This document shows positions 24,914 to 33,644 of a stretch of 64,000 nt of DNA, piece by piece (position 1 is the first letter of the stretch; each line of letters starts with the position of its first letter). Origin of the DNA: Microcosmobacter sp040493455 (GTDB taxonomy: Bacteria; Bacteroidota; Bacteroidia; Flavobacteriales; Flavobacteriaceae). The position numbers were made by a program, and so were the translations under genes. The notes beneath the pieces were generated by a model. That model saw only the letters and a program-made list of their open reading frames with translations. It was not told the origin of the DNA and did not search any database. The stretch spans positions 372,001-436,000 of the forward strand of contig NZ_JANFDA010000002.1 in assembly GCF_040493455.1 (NCBI RefSeq). The letters are read 5' to 3'.

Positions 24914-26005
24914 ATGAGAACGGAAAAAATTCTTTTAAGTAGTATGTTCATGTTATTCTTAACGTCAACAACTGGTTGCGATAAAGACTCAATTGAAGAT
25001 TCACCTACTATATCACCACCAGATAATGCTGTAGCCTATAGAATGCCGAGTGAGGAAGCAGAACATGAAGGCACTTGGTTACAATGGCCACACAGGTATA
25101 CTTATGGCCAACAAATGCCAGATAGGTACGATCAAATATGGATAGACATGACCAAAGCATTACACGAAGGTGAAATAGTACATATTATCGCTTATAATAA
25201 TGAAGAGAAAAATAGAATTACTTCCCTTTTGGAGAATGCTAATGTAGACATGAATCAAATTGACTTTTTGATTGAAAAAACTGAAGATGTTTGGGTTAGA
25301 GACAATGGCCCAATCTTTGTTTTTGACGAGAATGATAATTTGAAGATTACCAACTGGCAATTTAATGGTTGGGGAGAGAAAGCCGATTACTTTTACGACA
25401 ACCAGATTCCATCTCATGTTAGTAATGCCATTGGAATTCCTAAAATAGATGTTGATATGGTTCTTGAAGGTGGTGCTATTGAAATTGACGGAAACGGTAC
25501 CTTAATGGCTACTAGGAGCTCTATTTTGAATACCAATAGGAATCCAGGATTGACCCAAGAGCAAGCAGAATCATTCTTTAAACACTATTTAGGTATTACT
25601 AATTTTGTTTGGTTAGATGGGATTGCTGGCCAAGATATTACGGACTACCATATTGATGGTTTTGCCAGATTTGTACAAGGAAATATCCTATTAACTCATG
25701 CCGAAGAGTACATGTTCTCTCCAAACGAGTTTGAAGTATTATCGAATGCTACAAATGCCGATGGCGAATTATATACCAGAGTAGAACTACCAGTTGCTAT
25801 ACAATCCCAAGGAAGTTACATGAATTATTATGTAGGTAACAAAGTTGTGCTGGTTCCCAATTATGATGAGTCCACGGATTCACAAGCCAATGCAATAATT
25901 CAAGGATTATATCCAGATAGAGAAGTCGTTGGAATCATTGTTAATGAACTATGGGAAGATGGAGGAGCTATTCATTGTGTTACTCAGCAACAACCAAAAA
26001 ATTAA
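24914..26005 (+). CDS. Exported agmatine deiminase family protein
   Basis: A 363-residue protein of the agmatine deiminase/peptidyl-arginine deiminase superfamily (guanidino hydrolysis). Catalytic motifs are present: EAEHEGTWLQWPH near 48-60, VWVRDNGPIFVF near 127-138, the pair in YHIDGFARF near 246-254, and the nucleophile Cys355 in GGAIHCVTQQQP. Cytoplasmic agmatine deiminases lack a leader; here residues 1-22 form a signal peptide ending in TTGC, which suggests a lipoprotein acting in the periplasm or on the surface. The substrate may be agmatine, arginine peptides or another guanidine. It is divergent from the LytS/LytTR operon and ends at a hairpin. Confidence 0.9.
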   Translation: MRTEKILLSSMFMLFLTSTTGCDKDSIEDSPTISPPDNAVAYRMPSEEAEHEGTWLQWPHRYTYGQQMPDRYDQIWIDMTKALHEGEIVHIIAYNNEEKNRITSLLENANVDMNQIDFLIEKTEDVWVRDNGPIFVFDENDNLKITNWQFNGWGEKADYFYDNQIPSHVSNAIGIPKIDVDMVLEGGAIEIDGNGTLMATRSSILNTNRNPGLTQEQAESFFKHYLGITNFVWLDGIAGQDITDYHIDGFARFVQGNILLTHAEEYMFSPNEFEVLSNATNADGELYTRVELPVAIQSQGSYMNYYVGNKVVLVPNYDESTDSQANAIIQGLYPDREVVGIIVNELWEDGGAIHCVTQQQPKN

Positions 26006-26060
26006 AGCCTAGTGAGTGAAGAAAGTGCATTTATTTGATGAAAATAAATTGATTGTTACA

Positions 26061-26103
26061 AATTGCGGTTGCGTCTCATAATTGAAATCAACCGCAATTT
26101 TGT
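26061..26103 (+). terminator. Hairpin terminator after agmatine deiminase gene
   Basis: Arms AATTGCGGTTG (26061-26071) and CAACCGCAATT (26089-26099) are perfectly inverse, with a 17-base loop, followed by TTTG. The T-run is short, so termination may be weak. Confidence 0.5.
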
Positions 26104-26132
26104 TATCTTAGTTTCAAATCATCAGTCAAATC

Positions 26133-27032
26133 ATGCAATCTTTAAGAAACTCCATGTTACTCATCGCTCTTTTTCTTAGCGGTAGTCTTATTAACGCACA
26201 AATTAAATTAGCAAAAGAAACTAATCTAACTCAAAATAGTTCTGACGATCGGTATGCGTCTTATTCACCTGATGGAAAGCACATTGTATTCGAATCTAAT
26301 AGAGATGGTACTTGGCAAATATATCTGATGGATACTAATGGTTCTAACCAGAAAAAAATCACCAGTCACAAAAGTAATAATAGAAAACCTACATGGCATC
26401 CTTCTGGAACTGTGATTTTATTTGAATCGGACAGAACTGGAAGATTACAATTATTTACCATAAACACTGAAAGTCTTGAAGTCAATCAGCTTACAAAATT
26501 TGACAAAAGAGAACCTTTATTTGCTGATTATTCACCTGATGGAAAACACATTGCAATGAGTTTGAAGGAAACTGATGATAAGAGCAATATTGTTTTGATT
26601 GATAACAACGGGGAAATCATCAAAAAATTAACTGACACTAACCTAAGGAGTCATTTTCCGAGATGGTCCAGCGATGGAAAAGAAATTGTATACTTCTCAA
26701 GAAAAGACACAGGAAATGAAGATGACGAAATATACAAACTCAATCTAGAAACAGGTACTGAACAAAGGTTAACCAGTTGGCCGAAGCATAATTTTTGTCC
26801 ATCCTGGTCCAATGATAACAGTAAAATAGTTTATGTAACTTCAATGGAAAACTCCAGACCAGAAATTTATATCATGGATGCTAATGGAGAGAATCAGATA
26901 CGCATAACCAACAATAATGATGGTGACACCCTTCCCAGTTGGTCATCCAAAGAAGATAAATTGTTGATTACAGGCTATCGTGATGGAAACTTTGAAATTT
27001 GTGAGCTTCAATTAAAATTTGGCAAACAATAA
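26133..27032 (+). CDS. TolB-like beta-propeller protein
   Basis: A 299-residue exported protein. The signal peptide ends LINAQ (about 22). Six PD40-type repeats follow, each about 45 residues and opening with a motif such as YSPDGKHI (two copies), WHPSGTVI, WSSDGKEI or WSNDNSKI, which makes a six-bladed propeller like the C-terminal domain of TolB. No N-terminal TolB domain or peptidase domain is attached. It is probably periplasmic and binds a partner or ligand. It does not sit with tol/pal genes, so a true Tol role is unlikely. Confidence 0.88.
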   Translation: MQSLRNSMLLIALFLSGSLINAQIKLAKETNLTQNSSDDRYASYSPDGKHIVFESNRDGTWQIYLMDTNGSNQKKITSHKSNNRKPTWHPSGTVILFESDRTGRLQLFTINTESLEVNQLTKFDKREPLFADYSPDGKHIAMSLKETDDKSNIVLIDNNGEIIKKLTDTNLRSHFPRWSSDGKEIVYFSRKDTGNEDDEIYKLNLETGTEQRLTSWPKHNFCPSWSNDNSKIVYVTSMENSRPEIYIMDANGENQIRITNNNDGDTLPSWSSKEDKLLITGYRDGNFEICELQLKFGKQ

Positions 27033-27074
27033 ACTCCTACTTTTTACTACATTTTTGTGTAAACCAAATAACGG

Positions 27075-27503
27075 ATGAACAATTTTCAGATAAAAGCAAA
27101 CCCAGAAGTAGCACTAGTTTTTAATAACTACCCAGATGCTGTCCGAGATAAAATGTTATCACTAAGGGATTTGGTCATTGAAACAGCAAAAGAAATTGAT
27201 CAGATTTCAACCCTAGAAGAAACCCTAAAATGGGGAGAACCAAGTTATATCACGAAAATAGGCAGCACATTAAGAATGGATTGGAAATCAAAATCTCCAA
27301 ACCGATATGCTATGTACTTTCAATGTACGAGTAGATTGGTAGAAACTTTTAGATTGATTTTTAAAAACAAATTAAACTTTGAAGGAAAGAGAGCTATTGT
27401 TTTTCAATTGGACGAAAACGTTCCCGAAGAAGAACTGAAACACTGTATCACTGCAACTTTGACGTATCATAAAGTAAAACATTTGCCAACCTTAGGGATT
27501 TAA
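27075..27503 (+). CDS. DUF1801 domain-containing protein
   Basis: A 142-residue cytoplasmic protein with the DUF1801 (YdhG-like) core: YPDAVRDKMLSLRDLVIETA near 19-38, EETLKWGEPSYIT near 49-61 and RYAMYFQCTSRLVETFR near 78-94. The family has an iron-chaperone-like fold and no settled function. It follows the propeller gene by 42 bases and is convergent with recQ, 21 bases away. Confidence 0.88.
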   Translation: MNNFQIKANPEVALVFNNYPDAVRDKMLSLRDLVIETAKEIDQISTLEETLKWGEPSYITKIGSTLRMDWKSKSPNRYAMYFQCTSRLVETFRLIFKNKLNFEGKRAIVFQLDENVPEEELKHCITATLTYHKVKHLPTLGI

Positions 27504-27524
27504 GCTCAAAAAAAAAAGGTAAAA

Positions 27525-29726
27525 CTAATTAGCGACCTCGCTAATAAACTTTATACGATATAGGCGAAGCTCTTCATCATCATAATCACCATCAAACTCT
27601 TCTATTGCTTCAGAGATTTTATCAGTTTCAGATTCCATAAAATATTCATGGATTTCTTCCTGCTGGTCTTCATCCAAGATTTCATCAACCCAATAGCTAA
27701 TATTAAGTTTAGTCCCAGAATAGACAATGGCTTCCATTTCTTTTATGAAGTCTGACATATCCATGCCTTTAGCCGCAGCGATATCATCTAATGGTAATTT
27801 CCTGTCTATATTCTGGATGATATATAGTTTTATTGCTGAATTACTTCCTGTAGACTTTACAACCATGTCTTCTGGTCGTACAATATCATTTTCTTCAACA
27901 TAATTAGAGATAAGCGCTACGAAGTCCCTGCCATACTTCTTAGCCTTACCATCACCTACACCATGAACATTACTCAACTCTTCTAAGGTAATAGGATACT
28001 TAAGTGCCATATCTTCTAGAGAAGGATCCTGAAAAATCACAAAAGGTGGAACTCCCAATTGTTTAGCATTACGTTTGCGTAAATCCTTGAGCATCTTCAT
28101 TAATTTTTCATCAGCAGCTCCGCCACCAGATTTTGCAGCAGTAATGATAGAGTTATCTTCAACCTCATCATAGACATGGTCCTCAGTCATCATAAACGAT
28201 TTAGGGCTTTCTAAGAAACTTTTTCCATCTTCTGTAAGTCTCAGCACGCCATAGGTTTCAATATCCTTTTTAAGTAGTCCTGCTACTAGAACTTGTCTGA
28301 TCAAAGCCATCCAATGGCGAGCATCTTTGTGTTTTCCGACACCAAAGAACGGTTGTGCATCCGTTTTATGAGAAGAAATTAATGCATTAGATTTTCCAAT
28401 GATAACCTGCACTAAATCCTTTGATTTATACTTCTGATTCGTTTTGCTTACGGTATCTATTAATATCAAAACATCGTCTTTAGCCTCATTTTGTGTTTTC
28501 GGGTTTCGAACATTATCATCCATGTCTCCACCTTCACCAGTATCATTATCGAACTCTTCCCCAAAATAATGCAGGATAAACTTGCGACGAGACATTGATG
28601 TTTCGGCATAAGCTACGACTTCCTGCAACAATGCATGGCCTATCTCCTGCTCTGCAACTGGTTTGCCAGCCATAAACTTTTCAAGCTTTTCAATATCCTT
28701 GTATGCATAAAATGCTAGGCAATGCCCTTCTCCTCCATCGCGTCCAGCTCTACCAGTTTCTTGATAGTAACTTTCTATACTCTTAGGAATATCATGATGA
28801 ATCACAAAACGCACATCTGGTTTATCGATTCCCATTCCAAAAGCAATTGTAGCCACTACAACATCAGCTTCTTCCATCAAAAACATATCCTGATGTTTCA
28901 CTCTGGTTTTAGCATCTAAGCCTGCATGATATGGAATGGCACTAACGCCATTAACTTGAAGTACTTGCGCTAGCTCTTCAACACGTTTTCTACTCAAACA
29001 ATAGACAATCCCAGACTTCCCAAGGTTTTGCTTCACAAAACGAATAATATCTGCATCAACATTCTTGGTCTTAGGGCGTACTTCATAATAGAGATTAGGT
29101 CTGTTGAAAGATGCTTTAAATGTAACAGCATCAGACATTCCTAAACTTTTCAAGATATCTTCCTGCACCTTAGGTGTTGCTGTCGCAGTAAGTCCAATAA
29201 TTGGTATGTTATCTCCTATACGCTGAATGATTTGTTTCAGGTTTCTGTATTCTGGTCTAAAATCGTGTCCCCATTCACTGATGCAATGCGCTTCATCAAC
29301 AGCCATAAATGAAATTGAAACACCCTTCAAAAACTCTACATACTCTTCTTTAGTTAAAGATTCTGGTGCAACATATAACAGTTTGGTAACACCATTTGTG
29401 ATGTCATCTTTTACGCGTTTTACTTCCGTTTTGTTCAATGATGAATTCAGTACATGTGCAATACCTTCTTGTTCTGAAACACCTCGTATGGCATCAACCT
29501 GATTTTTCATTAAGGCAATTAATGGAGACACAACAATCGCTGTACCATCCTTCATTAATGCTGGTAATTGGTAACATAGTGATTTTCCTCCTCCAGTAGG
29601 CATAATCACAAAGGTATTCTTGTTAGCAAGTACACTTTCTATAACCTTTTCTTGAAGACCTTTGAAGGTCGAAAATCCGAAGTATTTTTTTAATGCTGAA
29701 TGTAAATCAATTTCTGTAATGCTCAT
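27525..29726 (-). CDS. recQ: RecQ ATP-dependent DNA helicase lacking zinc cysteines
   Basis: A 733-residue 3'-5' DNA helicase for recombination and repair. The helicase core has Walker A PTGGGKS (Lys48), DEAHCISEWGHDFRPEY (from 144, including the RecQ aromatic loop), GLTATATP and QETGRAGRDG (motif VI). It continues into the RQC region (about 375-520) and an HRDC domain (about 538-612), then a C-terminal helical part. In E. coli RecQ four Cys hold a zinc after the core; here the first is Ser (SRRKFILHYFGEEF, from 379) and the stretch 392-405 is acidic with no Cys at all. A frameshift is unlikely since the frame is intact. It is divergent from kdsD. Confidence 0.95.
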   Translation of the reverse strand: MSITEIDLHSALKKYFGFSTFKGLQEKVIESVLANKNTFVIMPTGGGKSLCYQLPALMKDGTAIVVSPLIALMKNQVDAIRGVSEQEGIAHVLNSSLNKTEVKRVKDDITNGVTKLLYVAPESLTKEEYVEFLKGVSISFMAVDEAHCISEWGHDFRPEYRNLKQIIQRIGDNIPIIGLTATATPKVQEDILKSLGMSDAVTFKASFNRPNLYYEVRPKTKNVDADIIRFVKQNLGKSGIVYCLSRKRVEELAQVLQVNGVSAIPYHAGLDAKTRVKHQDMFLMEEADVVVATIAFGMGIDKPDVRFVIHHDIPKSIESYYQETGRAGRDGGEGHCLAFYAYKDIEKLEKFMAGKPVAEQEIGHALLQEVVAYAETSMSRRKFILHYFGEEFDNDTGEGGDMDDNVRNPKTQNEAKDDVLILIDTVSKTNQKYKSKDLVQVIIGKSNALISSHKTDAQPFFGVGKHKDARHWMALIRQVLVAGLLKKDIETYGVLRLTEDGKSFLESPKSFMMTEDHVYDEVEDNSIITAAKSGGGAADEKLMKMLKDLRKRNAKQLGVPPFVIFQDPSLEDMALKYPITLEELSNVHGVGDGKAKKYGRDFVALISNYVEENDIVRPEDMVVKSTGSNSAIKLYIIQNIDRKLPLDDIAAAKGMDMSDFIKEMEAIVYSGTKLNISYWVDEILDEDQQEEIHEYFMESETDKISEAIEEFDGDYDDEELRLYRIKFISEVAN

Positions 29727-29748
29727 TAATCCCTATTAGTATTTTATA

Positions 29749-29756
29749 TACATTTG
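29749..29756 (+). promoter_or_regulatory. -7 promoter element, kdsD operon
   Basis: TACATTTG, a full TAnnTTTG match followed by CA as in many flavobacterial promoters, lies 58-65 bases before the TTG start at 29814. Confidence 0.45.
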
Positions 29757-29813
29757 CAGTAGTTTAAAGATAACAATTTCTTTAAATGCATCAAATCCAA
29801 AAATTGTTAAGTT

Positions 29814-30779
29814 TTGAACACTAAACAATCTATTCTAGATACAGCAAAAAAAACAATATCATTAGAGAGTGAAGCTATAGCGAATCTCTCTAATTTATTA
29901 ACTACTGACTTCTCCGAAGCTGTAGAATTAATATATAACTCTAAAGGAAGAGTAATTATTACAGGTATTGGCAAAAGTGCCATTATAGCTAACAAAATCG
30001 TAGCAACATTAAATTCTACAGGTACGCCTTCTGTCTTTATGCATGCAGCAGATGCCATTCATGGAGATTTAGGATTAATCTTGAAAGATGATGTTGTAAT
30101 CTGCATTTCTAAGAGTGGAAATACTCCAGAAATTAAAGTCTTAGTACCACTTATTAAGAATGCAGACAACAAAATGATTGCGATTACAGCAAATCCTGAG
30201 TCATTTTTAGGTCAGCAAGCTGATTTTGTTTTGAATTCTTTTGTGGCACAAGAAGCCTGTCCAAATAACCTCGCTCCTACTACAAGTACAACTGCTCAAT
30301 TAGTCATTGGCGATGCTTTGGCAGTTTGTTTATTGGAGCTTAGAGGATTCTCTAGCAATGATTTTGCTAAATACCATCCAGGAGGATCATTAGGGAAACG
30401 TTTGTACTTGAGGGTTAGTGATTTGTCTTCGCAAAACCAAAAGCCACAAGTAAGTCCAGATACCAACATAAAAGATGTCATTGTAGAAATCTCAGAAAAA
30501 ATGCTTGGTGTCACTGCTGTGATAAATGGTGGTGATATCATTGGTATCATTACTGATGGTGACCTAAGGCGTATGCTTACAACTACGGATAACTTTGATG
30601 CACTAAAAGCTAAAGACATCATGGGAAGCGCTCCTAAACGAATAGATGAAAATGCTATGGCTGTAGACGCTATGGAGCTTATGGAAGAAAACGGTATTTC
30701 ACAATTACTCGTAGAAAAAGATGGAAAATATGCTGGAGTTGTTCATCTGCATGATCTCATAAAAGAAGGAATTATTTAA
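29814..30779 (+). CDS. kdsD: Arabinose-5-phosphate isomerase (KpsF/GutQ/KdsD)
   Basis: A 321-residue enzyme that turns D-ribulose 5-phosphate into D-arabinose 5-phosphate, the first step to Kdo for lipopolysaccharide. The SIS sugar isomerase domain (about 40-180) has RVIITGIGKSAIIANKIV and ICISKSGNTPE; two CBS domains fill 205-320 (VTAVINGGDIIGIITDGDLRR and ISQLLVEKDGKYAGVVHLHD). The start is a TTG; no in-frame ATG gives a full N-terminal helix. A 12-codon out-of-frame ORF (29786-29824) overlaps this start. Its stop overlaps the tatC ATG by one base (TAATG), so they form an operon. Confidence 0.94.
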   Translation: MNTKQSILDTAKKTISLESEAIANLSNLLTTDFSEAVELIYNSKGRVIITGIGKSAIIANKIVATLNSTGTPSVFMHAADAIHGDLGLILKDDVVICISKSGNTPEIKVLVPLIKNADNKMIAITANPESFLGQQADFVLNSFVAQEACPNNLAPTTSTTAQLVIGDALAVCLLELRGFSSNDFAKYHPGGSLGKRLYLRVSDLSSQNQKPQVSPDTNIKDVIVEISEKMLGVTAVINGGDIIGIITDGDLRRMLTTTDNFDALKAKDIMGSAPKRIDENAMAVDAMELMEENGISQLLVEKDGKYAGVVHLHDLIKEGII

Positions 30780-31615
30780 TGGCAAAAAAGAATGTAAATG
30801 ATATGTCGTTCCTCGATCATTTAGAGGATTTACGCTGGCATTTAATACGAGCTACACTAGGAATAATGGTTGCTGCAACAGCGGCTTTTATTGCTAAGAA
30901 ATTCATCTTCGAAACTATAATTTTTGGTCCTACACACATGTCGTTTCCTACTTACAGATGGTTATGCAGTATGTCCGAAATTGTTGGTGTAGAAACTAGT
31001 TTTTGTGCAGAAAAATTTCCTTTTATAATTCAAAATAGAACGGTTGCAGGACAATTCTCAGCTCATATTTGGACGTCAATATATGCAGGTTTCATCGTAG
31101 CATTCCCTTATGTTATCTATCAGTTCTGGCATTTTATAAGCCCAGGGATGCATAGTAATGAACGACGTAGTTCTAGAGGCTTTATAATAGTAGCATCATT
31201 ATTATTCTTCCTTGGAGTTCTGTTCGGCTACTATGTGGTAACGCCTTTATCACTGAACTTCTTAGCAAATTATAGCATTAGTGATAGTATTTCTAACGAA
31301 TTCGATGTAAGCTCTGTAATCGCCATTGTGCGTTCTTCAGCTTTAGCTTCAGGAATTGTATTTGAATTACCTATTATCATTTACTTCTTAACCAAAATAG
31401 GTTTAGTAACGCCTAAGTTTTTAAAGAAGTATCGAAAATTTGCATTGGTTATTGTTTTGATACTTTCAGCAATAATTACACCTCCAGATATTGCCAGCCA
31501 AGTCATAGTAGCGATTCCTATATTGATTTTATATCAAGTAAGTATTTATATCTCAGCAATAGTATTAAGAAATCAGAAGCGAAAAGAAAAGAGACATGCA
31601 AGACAACATAGTTAA
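30779..31615 (+). CDS. tatC: Twin-arginine translocase subunit TatC
   Basis: A 278-residue membrane protein with six helices and the family's N-terminal signature SFLDHLEDLRWHLIRA (residues 9-24), which binds the twin-arginine signal. IYAGFIVAFPYVIYQFWHFI and PGMHSNERRSSRGFIIV follow as in TatC. It exports folded proteins together with TatA, which is not in this window. It is coupled by one base to kdsD and overlaps the next gene by 20 bases. The loop between helices 1 and 2 (about 40-85) is longer than in E. coli TatC, as is common in Bacteroidota. Confidence 0.96.
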   Translation: MAKKNVNDMSFLDHLEDLRWHLIRATLGIMVAATAAFIAKKFIFETIIFGPTHMSFPTYRWLCSMSEIVGVETSFCAEKFPFIIQNRTVAGQFSAHIWTSIYAGFIVAFPYVIYQFWHFISPGMHSNERRSSRGFIIVASLLFFLGVLFGYYVVTPLSLNFLANYSISDSISNEFDVSSVIAIVRSSALASGIVFELPIIIYFLTKIGLVTPKFLKKYRKFALVIVLILSAIITPPDIASQVIVAIPILILYQVSIYISAIVLRNQKRKEKRHARQHS

Positions 31616-31946
31616 AGAATTCAACGACTATCGTGCTAAGATGAACGATAAGATCTTAGCGGATAACAATAAAATTATAAAACGCATTTTTAATCTGGAT
31701 ACCAACGCCTTCTCAGAAGGTGCTTTGGATGTAAAAACAAAAGAGCTATTAGGTTTAACGGCTTCTATGGTTTTACGCTGTGATGATTGTGTTCGATATC
31801 ATTTAGAAACTTGCTACAAAGAAGGATTGAAAAAAGAAGAAGTTGCCGAGGCAATGAGTATTGCTACATTGATTGGCGGCACTATTGTAATTCCTCACTT
31901 AAGACGAGCTTACGAATTCTGGGAAGCATTAGAAACTCAGAGTTAA
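31596..31946 (+). CDS. Carboxymuconolactone decarboxylase family protein
   Basis: A 116-residue all-helical protein of the CMD/AhpD-like family. LLGLTASMVLRCDDCVRYHLETC has the redox motif CxxC (about 59-62) followed by the conserved His, as in AhpD-type peroxidase partners; EEVAEAMSIATLIGGTIVIPH is the C-terminal helix pair. A true muconolactone decarboxylase lacks the CxxC, so a thiol redox role is more likely. It overlaps tatC by 20 bases and lies in the kdsD-tatC-lptB string. Confidence 0.9.
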   Translation: MQDNIVKEFNDYRAKMNDKILADNNKIIKRIFNLDTNAFSEGALDVKTKELLGLTASMVLRCDDCVRYHLETCYKEGLKKEEVAEAMSIATLIGGTIVIPHLRRAYEFWEALETQS

Positions 31947-32019
31947 ACTTTTAATAAATACTAATGCTGAAATCTAAAGTCGATACGATTTTAGTATTTT
32001 TAGCGTTCATTGAGAACCT

Positions 32020-32760
32020 ATGAAGTTACGTGCAGAACATTTAATGAAATCCTATAGCGGCCGAAAGGTCGTAAAAGATGTTTCTCTTGAAGTTAATCAA
32101 GGTGAGATCGTTGGTTTACTTGGTCCAAATGGAGCTGGTAAAACGACTTCATTTTATATGATCGTGGGACTTATTAAACCAAATGGTGGCAATATCTATT
32201 TAGACAATACTGATATTACTAAATTCCCTATGTACAAACGTGCACAGAATGGTATTGGTTATTTGGCGCAAGAAGCTTCAGTATTTAGAAAGCTAAGTAT
32301 TGAAGATAATATCCTGAGTGTTCTACAGCTGACTAATTTGAGTAAGAAAGAGCAGCAAGATAAGATGGAATCTCTCATTGAAGAATTTGGGCTTGGACAT
32401 ATCCGCAAGAATCGCGGCGACCTACTTTCTGGTGGAGAACGCCGTCGTACAGAGATTGCACGTGCTTTAGCAACAGATCCAAACTTTATATTACTTGATG
32501 AGCCATTTGCTGGCGTAGACCCTGTGGCTGTTGAGGATATTCAACGTATTGTTGCTAAGCTTACCAAGAAGAATATCGGTATCTTAATTACCGACCACAA
32601 CGTACAAGAAACTTTAGCCATTACTGACAGAACATATCTAATGTTTGAAGGAAGTATTCTTAAAGCTGGTATCCCTGAAGAACTAGCTGCTGACGAAATG
32701 GTGCGTAAGGTTTATCTAGGACAAAACTTCGAATTGCGTAAGACTAAGATTGAGTTTTAG
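32020..32760 (+). CDS. lptB: LPS export ABC transporter ATP-binding protein LptB
   Basis: A 246-residue ABC ATPase. Walker A GPNGAGKT (35-42), Q-loop YLAQEASVFRKLS, signature LSGGERRRTEIARAL near 140 and Walker B FILLDEPFAGVDP near 163 are intact. The ERRRTEIARAL form and the length are typical of LptB, which drives lipopolysaccharide from the cytoplasmic membrane to the Lpt bridge with LptF/LptG (not in the window). It follows the CMD gene by 73 bases and shares the lipopolysaccharide theme with kdsD. A short palindrome lies just downstream. Confidence 0.96.
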   Translation: MKLRAEHLMKSYSGRKVVKDVSLEVNQGEIVGLLGPNGAGKTTSFYMIVGLIKPNGGNIYLDNTDITKFPMYKRAQNGIGYLAQEASVFRKLSIEDNILSVLQLTNLSKKEQQDKMESLIEEFGLGHIRKNRGDLLSGGERRRTEIARALATDPNFILLDEPFAGVDPVAVEDIQRIVAKLTKKNIGILITDHNVQETLAITDRTYLMFEGSILKAGIPEELAADEMVRKVYLGQNFELRKTKIEF

Positions 32761-32788
32761 TTAAAATCAATTGTTCAGTTTATAATTT

Positions 32789-32812
32789 TCATTCCTGCGA
32801 AGGTAGGAATGA
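32789..32812. repeat. REP-like palindrome between lptB and terC-like gene
   Basis: TCATTCCT (32789-32796) and AGGAATGA (32805-32812) are perfectly inverse around GCGAAGGT. Similar ATTCCTGCG...AGGAAT palindromes occur dispersed in many genomes, though only one copy is in this window. It may also serve as a terminator for the convergent genes; no long T-run follows. Confidence 0.55.
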
Positions 32813-32817
32813 TAGAA

Positions 32818-33642
32818 TCAGTTACTCTCTTTCTTTTCAGCTACTTCCTGCTCTGCTAAGAGTTTCTTTTGGTATCTACTCTGTACAACATCAGTAACGA
32901 TTAGAATAGCTATTACAAAATAGAACGTCGTTTTACTCATTGGCACTATCTCATTACCAAAGAGCTTGATATGAGCCAAATGCCCTCCTTCTGTTACTAA
33001 CATGATTCCAACAATAAAGAGGATAAATAATCCTAGTACTTCATACATACGATTCTTTGCCAGGAATGCCGAAATTCTATCGGCTAAAATTAGCATCAAC
33101 AAACCACTAATCACAATAGCTATAGCCATAACAATAAAGGCTGAAGTCGGATTTTCAATATCGCTGGTTAAACCAATAGCTGCTAAAATAGAATCGAACG
33201 AAAACACAAGGTTCATGAGTACAATACTAGCAATAACAGCATTAGAAGATTTTGTACGCTTTACATCTTCCTCGCCATCAACGTCTGTATCCAAATTCTT
33301 TATCCCAATCATATGCCAAATCTCCTTAATCGCTGTATAAATAATGAATGCTCCACCAGCTAAAACAATAAGGCTATGGCCATTGAATGCAAACTCTGCT
33401 GCATCTCCTATCCTTCCTGTTAAGAATGAGAACGGTTCCTGAAAGAAATCTATAATAGAAACCAATAAGAATAGTAACACAATTCTCAACCCAATAGCTA
33501 TCAAAATCCCAACTTTTCTAACTCTTTTTTGATCTGCCTTAGGCGCCTTTTTAGACTCTAAAGAAATGTATAATAAGTTATCGAACCCTAAAACTGCTTG
33601 CAATAGAATAAGCATCAAAAGTGTAAAGATAATTTCGGCCAT
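32818..33642 (-). CDS. TerC family integral membrane protein
   Basis: A 274-residue membrane protein with about seven helices. LLQAVLGFDNLLYISLES near 13-30 and VLMNLVFSFDSILAAIGL near 143-160 hold the paired acidic residues (FDN, FDS) of the TerC/Alx family, linked to metal ion (Mn, or tellurite) handling in the cytoplasmic membrane. A cytoplasmic linker with acidic residues (DTDVDGEEDVKR) lies in between. It follows the CDP-alcohol phosphatidyltransferase by 2 bases, so the two are co-transcribed. The ion is not evident from sequence. Confidence 0.92.
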   Translation of the reverse strand: MAEIIFTLLMLILLQAVLGFDNLLYISLESKKAPKADQKRVRKVGILIAIGLRIVLLFLLVSIIDFFQEPFSFLTGRIGDAAEFAFNGHSLIVLAGGAFIIYTAIKEIWHMIGIKNLDTDVDGEEDVKRTKSSNAVIASIVLMNLVFSFDSILAAIGLTSDIENPTSAFIVMAIAIVISGLLMLILADRISAFLAKNRMYEVLGLFILFIVGIMLVTEGGHLAHIKLFGNEIVPMSKTTFYFVIAILIVTDVVQSRYQKKLLAEQEVAEKKESN

Positions 33643-33644
33643 GA

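Noticed and set aside
27504..27524. A-run between DUF1801 and recQ as a terminator
   Set aside because: There is a run of ten A but no inverted repeat beside it.
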